A DNA stretch of 33,615 bases from Planctomycetota bacterium (lineage in GTDB: Bacteria; Planctomycetota; UBA1135). The notes below the pieces were generated by a model. That model had not been told where the DNA came from. It saw only the letters and a program-made list of their open reading frames with translations, and ran no database searches. Both the position numbers and the translations under genes were made by a program. Of the stretch, positions 1 to 5,613 are shown piece after piece. The DNA lies in the NCBI GenBank assembly GCA_026421205.1, contig JAPKBM010000019.1, forward strand, positions 1 through 33,615, read 5' to 3'. The stretch's first letter is position 1, and the number at the start of each line of letters is the position of its first letter.

Positions 1-378
1 CCATTCCGGCGGCTGGAGAGAGGCGTAAACTCTTGCAATCCATTTTTCTTCAAAATACCCCGTGGCCAACAAGTCCTCCTGCGTTCGTCCTTTTAGCCAA
101 TGAGTGAGGCAGCCCCGACCAGCGTCGGCGTGGCCGAGAGACCGAAGGAGGGTAAACCCGGACCAGCCATGCATCGGGCCATGGGTTTTGCTTCGGCCGA
201 TGTCATGCAGTAATGCCTGAGTTTGAAGTTCGTCCTTGGACACTCTTGGCGCGGAATCCGGTAATGCTGAGGCTACAGTGCCAGCAACTTTAGCGACTTG
301 GCGGCAATGCAATGGCCACTTCTCTCCAGGGGGAGAGTGTTGGTCCAATAGGTTGAGAGCGTCTTGAGGCGTCAGCAT
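1..378 (-). CDS. HD-domain (HDIG) phosphohydrolase, C-terminus cut by window edge
   Basis: I translated this by hand: 126 codons are open from an ATG at 378 to the left edge, so the gene is truncated only by the window. It shows the metal-binding pattern of HD hydrolases: His24, then HDIGRSKTH at residues 58-66 (His58-Asp59 is the HD doublet) and His70. The arrangement around HDIGRSKTH resembles the small TIGR00295-type HDIG proteins, which are predicted phosphohydrolases of unknown substrate; that family match is from memory. The start is supported by a purine-rich GAGGA six bases before ATG and by a TAAAAT hexamer about 25 bases upstream, so unlike several neighbours this gene seems to have a conventional leader. 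It lies on the same strand as the small secreted protein upstream (gap 38 bp). Substrate unknown. Confidence 0.75.
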   Translation of the reverse strand, partial: MLTPQDALNLLDQHSPPGEKWPLHCRQVAKVAGTVASALPDSAPRVSKDELQTQALLHDIGRSKTHGPMHGWSGFTLLRSLGHADAGRGCLTHWLKGRTQEDLLATGYFEEKWIARVYASLQPPEW

Positions 379-404
379 GCATTTTCCTCTTTGGGAAAGC
401 GCAC

Positions 405-410
405 ATTTTA
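405..410 (-). promoter_or_regulatory. Candidate -10 element for the HD-domain gene
   Basis: TAAAAT on the minus strand, 26 bases before the ATG at 378, with a GAGGA Shine-Dalgarno-like sequence between. It lies in the 38-bp gap after the upstream gene. No convincing -35 is seen. Confidence 0.3.
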
Positions 411-416
411 GGACGC

Positions 417-845
417 CTAGGGCTGGATCGTTTCCGTAATTACGGCAGACGTCCAATAATCTCCATGGGCGTCTTTCACCACAGCTTGTCCCCAAAGTTG
501 TTGGCCAATTTCGTCAATGTTGGGGCCGATGGGAATGATGCTCATTGCTGTACCCGCATAATTGGTTTGAGCGTACGCGGCCTTGAGAATGGGTGGAGCC
601 AGGTCAAGAATGAGCCCGCTTCCCGCATCGAAACTACCCGTGCCGTTTCGAGAATAGACAAAGGCAACAGTTTCTTGGGGGCCTGCACCGGTCAGAATGG
701 CCATAGTCCAACTTCCCACGTGGAGCGGATCAATGGAAAAACTGAGATTGCTGTTGGTGTTGGAGGCCCAGGAATTGCCATGGGAGCCAACGAGCAAGGC
801 AAGCAGGAAGAGGCTTGCTGTAAAGCGGGTGGTTTTGGTTTTCAT
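417..845 (-). CDS. Small secreted protein of unknown function
   Basis: This 142-residue protein starts with a typical Sec signal peptide: a basic n-region MKTKTTR, a hydrophobic core ASLFLLALLVG and a likely cleavage after SWA. The mature part is rich in Gly, Thr, Ile and Asn and looks like an all-beta extracellular domain. The C-terminal half, with PIGPNIDEIGQQLWGQAVV followed by TSAVI, resembles a beta-rich module often seen in secreted proteins of Planctomycetes and Myxococcota; this is an impression, not a database hit. The start at 845 was preferred over 875 because it begins the signal peptide and follows GAGGAAATAAAG, a plausible ribosome-binding site. It may be co-transcribed with the HD-domain gene downstream. 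Function not recognised. Confidence 0.6.
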   Translation of the reverse strand: MKTKTTRFTASLFLLALLVGSHGNSWASNTNSNLSFSIDPLHVGSWTMAILTGAGPQETVAFVYSRNGTGSFDAGSGLILDLAPPILKAAYAQTNYAGTAMSIIPIGPNIDEIGQQLWGQAVVKDAHGDYWTSAVITETIQP

Positions 846-931
846 CTTTATTTCCTCGCTTTCCGAATCGGCCACGGGGCCGGGGAATCCTCAACAAACT
901 ATGAAAAACCGTGGTCTTGTGGTCGAATGCC

Positions 932-1372
932 CTAACTCACTACTAGATATGCTGCCAAGGTGAGCGTTCGGATGAGATTTTGGTGCTTCAAGATGGACTT
1001 AGCCTGTGGAAGGGTGAGCCAGGCTAGCTCGTTGTGCTCGTCGGAAAGGTGGATGGCCGTGTCAGTAGGGATTTCAGCAAGAAAATGAACTGCTCGCTTC
1101 CAATAAGTGGGCATGGGTTGATAAAGAGAGGCGTCGGCAAAATCGGGGTGAAGGTCCTGGGGGAGCAGGTTCACGCTGGTTTCCTCTAAAACTTCGCGGC
1201 AAGCCCCAGCTTGGAGGCTCTCTCCCTTTTTCAGTTGGCCCTTAGGAAATCCCCAAGATAGGTGTAGCGCATTGCGGAGCATTAAGAACTCCGGGCCTTG
1301 CTGGCCGGCTCGCCATAAAACAATGCCGGCAGCAATCACGGGGTCGTCGGCGGTTCCATTTCCTTGAGGCAT
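932..1372 (-). CDS. Nudix hydrolase (MutT/Ap4A hydrolase-like)
   Basis: This 146-residue Nudix hydrolase is predicted to cleave a nucleoside diphosphate linked to another moiety. The Nudix box is intact: Gly45, Glu51, then REVLEET at 59-65, matching G-x5-E-x7-REUxEE with both metal-binding glutamates. The sequence before the box (SWGFPKGQ) is like that of asymmetric Ap4A hydrolases and related house-cleaning enzymes, but substrate cannot be read from sequence. It is divergent from pyrK with a 38-bp gap. The ATG at 1372 lies six bases after TAGAAT, with no Shine-Dalgarno sequence, suggesting a leaderless or near-leaderless mRNA. A second, catalytically degraded Nudix gene lies at 20900-21343. 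Confidence 0.85.
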   Translation of the reverse strand: MPQGNGTADDPVIAAGIVLWRAGQQGPEFLMLRNALHLSWGFPKGQLKKGESLQAGACREVLEETSVNLLPQDLHPDFADASLYQPMPTYWKRAVHFLAEIPTDTAIHLSDEHNELAWLTLPQAKSILKHQNLIRTLTLAAYLVVS

Positions 1373-1378
1373 CCGTTC

Positions 1379-1384
1379 ATTCTA
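1379..1384 (-). promoter_or_regulatory. Candidate -10 element (TAGAAT) of the Nudix gene
   Basis: TAGAAT on the minus strand ends six bases before the ATG at 1372. The spacing predicts a transcript starting at or next to the start codon. The -35 position would fall near the pyrK start. Confidence 0.45.
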
Positions 1385-1397
1385 CGCAGGGCGGCCT

Positions 1398-1403
1398 TAG
1401 AAT
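1398..1403 (+). promoter_or_regulatory. Candidate -10 element (TAGAAT) of pyrK
   Basis: TAGAAT on the plus strand ends seven bases before the ATG at 1411, with no Shine-Dalgarno sequence between. It is a second copy of the hexamer found on the other strand at 1379-1384. Confidence 0.45.
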
Positions 1404-1410
1404 CTCAGCC

Positions 1411-2223
1411 ATGAATGAGGCTCGATGCACGCAAGCAAAAGTCTTCGGGAAAACTCCGTGTGGTCCCGATGCTTTTCTTTTGGAGTTGGAGTTTTCCGCC
1501 GAGATCGGCCAGATTGACCCTGGGCAATTTGTGATGCTTTCGTTGGCTGATGGCCAAGGACCCGTTTTGGCACGGCCATTTAGTTTTTACGGCCAAACTG
1601 CACCGGATCGTTTGACGTTTTTGATTCAAGTGCTGGGCATTGGTACTCAAGTACTTCAAGATTGCCCTTTGGAAGAATTCATTCAGGTCACCTTGCCCTT
1701 AGGAACAGGGTTTGCCTTACCCGATGCCAACCGGCCCTTGGTGATGATTGCAGGTGGGGTTGGCTCCGCGCCCTTTTTGCTTTGTGCGGAACAGAGGGTT
1801 CAACAAGGCGCCGGCGACCAAACATTTTTTATTTTTGGGGCGCGCTCAGAAAATAGACTCTATGACAAACAGGCCTTTGCTTCTTTGGCCATGCACAGCA
1901 GGTTTGCCACGGATGACGGCAGTTTCGGATTTTCCGGAAATGTGATTGCCTGCTTGGAAAATGGACTTCAAGAAGAAACTTTTCCGGAAAATGCAGTTTA
2001 CTTTGCATGTGGTCCTGAGCCGCTCTTGAAGGCCTTTGCTCGCTTGGTCCAAGCAAAGGGCTTCGAGGCTCAAGTGAGTTTGGAAACGTATATGGGTTGT
2101 GGATTTGGGGCTTGCAATGCTTGCCCAACGGCCACGAACCCGAATGGACCTTTGGGTGCATGGCCTTGGGCGAAAACATGTCAAGACGGCCCTGTTTTTT
2201 CACTAGATTCCATTCAACTTTAA
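1411..2223 (+). CDS. pyrK: Dihydroorotate dehydrogenase electron-transfer subunit (PyrK)
   Basis: PyrK is the FAD and [2Fe-2S] subunit that passes electrons from class 1B dihydroorotate dehydrogenase (PyrD) to NAD+ in pyrimidine synthesis. At 270 residues it has the usual size. The ferredoxin-reductase-type FAD site RPFSFY is at 55-60 and the nucleotide-binding loop GGVGSAP at 115-121. The 2Fe-2S cysteines are Cys230, Cys235, Cys238 and Cys257, near the C-terminus as in the family. No pyrD is present in the window; carB of the same pathway is about 11 kb away. The related family of NAD-dependent sulfide/ferredoxin-NADP reductases is an alternative, but length and cysteine spacing favour PyrK. 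It probably has its own promoter (TAGAAT at 1398) and a leaderless start. Confidence 0.88.
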   Translation: MNEARCTQAKVFGKTPCGPDAFLLELEFSAEIGQIDPGQFVMLSLADGQGPVLARPFSFYGQTAPDRLTFLIQVLGIGTQVLQDCPLEEFIQVTLPLGTGFALPDANRPLVMIAGGVGSAPFLLCAEQRVQQGAGDQTFFIFGARSENRLYDKQAFASLAMHSRFATDDGSFGFSGNVIACLENGLQEETFPENAVYFACGPEPLLKAFARLVQAKGFEAQVSLETYMGCGFGACNACPTATNPNGPLGAWPWAKTCQDGPVFSLDSIQL

Positions 2224-2244
2224 CCTTCGTTCCTCTTTTTCCGT

Positions 2245-2250
2245 TATCCT
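2245..2250 (+). promoter_or_regulatory. Candidate -10 element (TATCCT) of the PTPS-family gene
   Basis: TATCCT ends six bases before the ATG at 2257, in the 33-bp gap after pyrK. No Shine-Dalgarno sequence is seen, so this fits the leaderless pattern of the window. Confidence 0.35.
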
Positions 2251-2256
2251 TCTCTT

Positions 2257-2754
2257 ATGGAACGTTGGTCCATTGCAGTGAACAAAGAGGCTTTTAAGTT
2301 CTCTTCCGCACATTTTTTAATCTTCCCCGACGGCTCTGCAGAGAGATTGCATGGGCATAATTACCGTGTTTCTGTTGCTTTATATGGAGAATTGTCACGC
2401 TTTGGGCTCGTTTTGGACTTTAATCGGATGAAGCCCTTAGTGAAGAAAATATGTAAGAGGTTGAATGAGCAATGGCTGATTCCAGGTGAGCATGCTGTTT
2501 TAACTCATTCCTTGAGGGCTGATGGTGTCGTAGAAGTGCGTTATTTGGACCGTTATTACGCAGCGCCGCAAGAAGACGTCACGATTCTACCCATCAATAA
2601 CACTTCGGTAGAGAACCTAAGTGCCTGGTTTGGCCGCACCCTTTTGGAGGAGATTCATACTCAGTTTCCTGATGTCACGGTGGAGGAAATGACGGTTTCT
2701 GTCGAGGAAACGGCAGGGCAGCGGGCTCAATATCATTATTCTGCTCAGGCATAG
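2257..2754 (+). CDS. 6-pyruvoyl-tetrahydropterin synthase / QueD-family protein lacking the usual catalytic Cys
   Basis: Members of this family act on 7,8-dihydroneopterin triphosphate, making 6-carboxytetrahydropterin for queuosine (QueD), 6-pyruvoyltetrahydropterin, or in the PTPS-III branch the folate precursor hydroxymethyldihydropterin. The three zinc ligands are clear: His19 in FSSAHF, and His32 and His34 in LHGHNY. The conserved C-terminal Glu is in SVEETAG. The cysteine normally just before HGH is absent: the residues there are GSAERLHGH, with Ala28 and Glu29. Known PTPS-III enzymes replace this Cys with Glu, so a folate role is possible. The protein is 165 residues, longer than QueD at about 120, with an insertion around residues 70-115. 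No queC or queE is nearby; folC is 19 kb away. Confidence 0.8.
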   Translation: MERWSIAVNKEAFKFSSAHFLIFPDGSAERLHGHNYRVSVALYGELSRFGLVLDFNRMKPLVKKICKRLNEQWLIPGEHAVLTHSLRADGVVEVRYLDRYYAAPQEDVTILPINNTSVENLSAWFGRTLLEEIHTQFPDVTVEEMTVSVEETAGQRAQYHYSAQA

Positions 2755-2835
2755 CGCGGGAGAGAGAACCTGTTACACTTTCCGGCCACTTGGCGTAACT
2801 CCTTGGATTGAGTTGCTGAGTCAGAAAGATTGGTT

Positions 2836-2912
2836 CGGGGCGTAGCGCAGCCTGGTAGCGCGCTGCAATGGGGTTGCAGAGGTCGGAAGTTCAAATCTTC
2901 TCGCCCCGACCA
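2836..2912 (+). tRNA. tRNA-Pro (anticodon GGG)
   Basis: A complete 77-nt cloverleaf with encoded CCA. The acceptor stem CGGGGCG (2836-2842) pairs perfectly with CGCCCCG (2902-2908). The D stem GCGC/GCGC encloses AGCCTGGTA. The anticodon stem CTGCA/TGCAG encloses ATGGGGT, giving anticodon GGG at 2870-2872. The T arm has GGAAG, loop TTCAAAT and CTTCT. Discriminator A2909 is followed by CCA. The C1-G72 pair is characteristic of bacterial tRNA-Pro. A run of six T follows at 2915-2920. The tRNA has no intron. Confidence 0.97.
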
Positions 2913-2953
2913 TCTTTTTTGCAGAGTTGTAGCCCTAAGACCCCGGGCTGGGG

Positions 2954-2959
2954 TATACT
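2954..2959 (+). promoter_or_regulatory. Candidate -10 element (TATACT) upstream of the lipoprotein pair
   Basis: TATACT lies 55 bases before the chosen start at 3015 and only four bases before an alternative ATG at 2964. Transcription from it would begin near 2966, which argues for the ATG at 3015 as the true start. Confidence 0.35.
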
Positions 2960-3014
2960 CGACATGAAGCCACTACAACCCTTCAGCGTTGTAATTAAAA
3001 CCCTCTTTCTCCCC

Positions 3015-5609
3015 ATGAATCGCTATTTTTTAAGCCTGATTGCCCTTCTCAGCCTCTTTTTTGCAGGTTGTGGCACGCTTCCTGAGCAGGACCTCCCAGA
3101 TGACGGAGGTTTTCAGATTTCTGCAGCAGATTCAAGTCGCGGGAATCGCCGACGGCGGGATGCGCGGGACCAACGGCGGGCGGCCAGGATTTCGAGTGCT
3201 TCTGTGGATAACGGCGCTGGAGATGAGGGCAGTTCTGGATCTGGTGAAGATTCAGGAGATGGCTCTGGTTCCGGAGAAGGCTCCGGCGGCTCCGGTGGCT
3301 CCAGTGGCTCCGGTTCCGGTGGCGGCGGTGGCGGCCTCGGCAGTGCATTCACGTCGGCATTTCAATCCGGGAACTCTTTAGTTGTTACGGTAAGCAATGC
3401 AGACTCGGAAGATGCAACTCTCCTCTTCCATTCTCCCGGTGGGTCGGATTCCGAAGTCATTCCCAGTGGCAGCTCCGCGACCGTTTCCTTTGTCATCCCT
3501 TCTGGATCTACCCCTTTAGAGTCCATTACGGCTACCATCGATTTACAGCTTGAGGGCGGCATTTCTTTAGAGACGATGGAAGTGGCAGTCGTGGAACCGG
3601 TGAATCTTCCAGCGACCGCACCGGTCATGGCCCTTTCCGCTGCGCGGGTTACGGCGCTCAAGGAATTATCGGCATCGAACAATTCCTTCCGCAACAAAGT
3701 GAATTCAAAAATCATCCAGGTTTGTGATGGTTATCTTGCGGAAAACTTGGCTATTCCCGCATCCGGGGGGGGCTGGGTTGAGTTGTACATGTGTCCGGAC
3801 CATGGCGTGAAGTTGAATTACGCCGGTCCAGGAAAACATCGGTGCCCTAAAGATGGCAGTTTCCATTCTGACCCATCCTTTGATGCCGTCATCGCGACCC
3901 ATACCCACTACCGCTTGGCTGAAGAAGTGCTATTGATGGGCTTGGCTTATCAATTGACGGATACCTTGGCATATGCAGAGCGCGCCCGGGACATTGTGGT
4001 TGCTTACGGAGATGCATACCCTGGCATGACTCTCCATGATCGCCTTGGTAACACGGGAGCATCGGCGGGGTCGGCTGCAGGGAAGGCCATGTGTCAAACC
4101 CTGGATGAGGCAGAATGGATGATGGACCTTGCTTTGGGCTACGACCTAATCCGGAGTTCAGGCCTTGTGGATGCTGCTGCGCATCAAACTTTGGTGACGA
4201 ACTTATTCGTTCCCTGTGGTGATCTGCTTGCTGCCGATACCAAGGGCATTCATAATATCCAGAACTATCTCAACTCCGCATCTTTCTTTGCTTACCTTCA
4301 TGCTGGAGAATCAGAAAAAGCGAAGGCTGCGATTGAAGATTCTGATGGGTTTGAAGCCCAACTCAGAGATGGAATTATGGAGGACGGCACCTGGCTAGAG
4401 AATTCCTTTGGCTATCAGTACTTTATGTTGCGCGCGACAATTCCCATGGCGCGGGCTATCCGAAATCTTGAGATCGATGTAGATACGTCGGCTTTGAAAT
4501 CTCTTTTAATGGCTCCTTATGCCATCGCAGCCCCCGACGGGACTTTGCCTATGCTGAATGATGGATCGCTCACGCGTCTTAGTCCGAGCAATGGAGGCGA
4601 TGGAATTTATAAAGGTTCTCTGTATGAAGAAGGGGTCAATCTCTTTAATAGTGATGTGCAAATTGCAGAACCTTTGGTGAAATGGAACCGAACTTATGAT
4701 TTCCGTACCCTCGCTTTCGGTGAATTCGTTTTGCCTGCTGCTTCTGTCGGTACGCAGCAAGACGCGCTCCTCCCCACCATGGGTGTTGGTGTGATGCGCG
4801 TGGGTTCGTCGGCAAGCCAAAGCACTATCTTGATGGACTTCGGGCCGCATGGTGGACATCACGGCCATCCTGACAAGTTAGGAATTATTGCTTGGCTTGG
4901 CGGTCGTCCAGCCATCGGAGAATCGGGGAATATTGGTTACGGCACGTTACTTTATAAGGGGTGGTACAAACGCACGCTTGCGCACTCCACGATTCTGGTG
5001 GATGGCCAAGACCATGAACACGTTGGTGGCGAATTGGTTGTCTTTGATTCAGATAACAAGCGCATTGTGGCATCAGCCAATACGGCGGCCGAGGGTGTGG
5101 ATTTGACCCGTATGGTTCACTTGACTCCAGATGGCTACTTGTTGGACTTGTATCAAGCTAGTTCTGATTCCAGCCATTTTTATGATTACGTGATTCACGG
5201 TTATGGTGACGTCGGTAGCGTAAGCACAAGCCTGGCCCTTTCCCCGACGACATCGACGGGTGTGAGTGAAATCCCGTATAGCGTTCTTGACAATATGCAG
5301 TCGGCTAGGACCAGTGATGATTTTGACGTAACTTTTTCCGATGACAACGGTTCTCATACCATTCGTTTCTTCGGGGAAGCTGGAACCCAAGTGTTGTTCG
5401 CCGAAGCCCCCTGGTTTCCTGCTGGAGACACACACGTGATGGTCATCATTCGCCGTCAAGGAACGAAGGTTTCTTTCGGAATGGCATCGGCGTACGGCGC
5501 AACTTTTCCCGCCGACCTTTCCGTTTCCGTGAGCCAATCAGCACCTTCCATGACATACACATCTGGCGGACAGTCTTCGCCTAAAACTTTGAACTTCGAT
5601 GCAGAATAG
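3015..5609 (+). CDS. Heparinase II/III or alginate-lyase-like lipoprotein (polysaccharide lyase)
   Basis: A predicted outer-surface or periplasmic polysaccharide-degrading enzyme of 864 residues. It begins with a lipoprotein signal peptide, with lipobox FAGC and Cys19 as the lipidated residue. An Arg-rich stretch (42-58) and a Gly/Ser linker (69-109) follow, then a beta-rich domain (about 115-190). The catalytic part has the (alpha/alpha)-type N-terminal domain of heparinase-like lyases, including paired cysteines (MCPDHG, HRCPKDG) and LDEAEWMMDLALGYDLI. The IHNIQNYLNS motif is near residue 411. The C-terminal beta-sandwich carries the His-rich HGGHHGHPDK near 612-621, which corresponds to the family's HGHxD motif. 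The longer frame upstream overlaps the tRNA, so the start at 3015 was chosen because it begins the signal peptide. Substrate is unknown; uronic-acid polysaccharides are typical. It is followed four bases later by a second lipoprotein gene. Confidence 0.8.
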   Translation: MNRYFLSLIALLSLFFAGCGTLPEQDLPDDGGFQISAADSSRGNRRRRDARDQRRAARISSASVDNGAGDEGSSGSGEDSGDGSGSGEGSGGSGGSSGSGSGGGGGGLGSAFTSAFQSGNSLVVTVSNADSEDATLLFHSPGGSDSEVIPSGSSATVSFVIPSGSTPLESITATIDLQLEGGISLETMEVAVVEPVNLPATAPVMALSAARVTALKELSASNNSFRNKVNSKIIQVCDGYLAENLAIPASGGGWVELYMCPDHGVKLNYAGPGKHRCPKDGSFHSDPSFDAVIATHTHYRLAEEVLLMGLAYQLTDTLAYAERARDIVVAYGDAYPGMTLHDRLGNTGASAGSAAGKAMCQTLDEAEWMMDLALGYDLIRSSGLVDAAAHQTLVTNLFVPCGDLLAADTKGIHNIQNYLNSASFFAYLHAGESEKAKAAIEDSDGFEAQLRDGIMEDGTWLENSFGYQYFMLRATIPMARAIRNLEIDVDTSALKSLLMAPYAIAAPDGTLPMLNDGSLTRLSPSNGGDGIYKGSLYEEGVNLFNSDVQIAEPLVKWNRTYDFRTLAFGEFVLPAASVGTQQDALLPTMGVGVMRVGSSASQSTILMDFGPHGGHHGHPDKLGIIAWLGGRPAIGESGNIGYGTLLYKGWYKRTLAHSTILVDGQDHEHVGGELVVFDSDNKRIVASANTAAEGVDLTRMVHLTPDGYLLDLYQASSDSSHFYDYVIHGYGDVGSVSTSLALSPTTSTGVSEIPYSVLDNMQSARTSDDFDVTFSDDNGSHTIRFFGEAGTQVLFAEAPWFPAGDTHVMVIIRRQGTKVSFGMASAYGATFPADLSVSVSQSAPSMTYTSGGQSSPKTLNFDAE
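3219..3341 (+). repeat. Low-complexity Gly/Ser-coding repeat
   Basis: Imperfect tandem units related to GGNTCYGG encode the Gly/Ser linker (residues 69-109) of the lyase lipoprotein, ending in a run of Gly codons. Such tracts can vary in length between strains. The reading frame is intact. Confidence 0.7.
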
Positions 5610-5613
5610 AACG

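Noticed and set aside
465-963. Plus-strand frames of 156 and 88 codons opposite the secreted protein
   Set aside because: They are antisense to a gene with a clear signal peptide and show no recognisable domain.
2913-2925. Intrinsic terminator after tRNA-Pro
   Set aside because: There is a T6 run, but the only stem before it is the tRNA acceptor itself; termination here cannot be claimed.
2868-3014. N-terminal extension of the lyase reading frame to 2868
   Set aside because: The upstream codons lie within tRNA-Pro and before a clear signal peptide, so they are not translated as part of the lipoprotein.
3219-3341. Possible CRISPR-like or structural DNA repeat
   Set aside because: The units are short and imperfect, in frame, and encode a Gly/Ser linker; there are no spacers.
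3049-3352. Minus-strand proline/glutamate- and arginine-rich frames opposite the Gly/Ser linker
   Set aside because: They are the mirror of the low-complexity linker codons and have no start signals.
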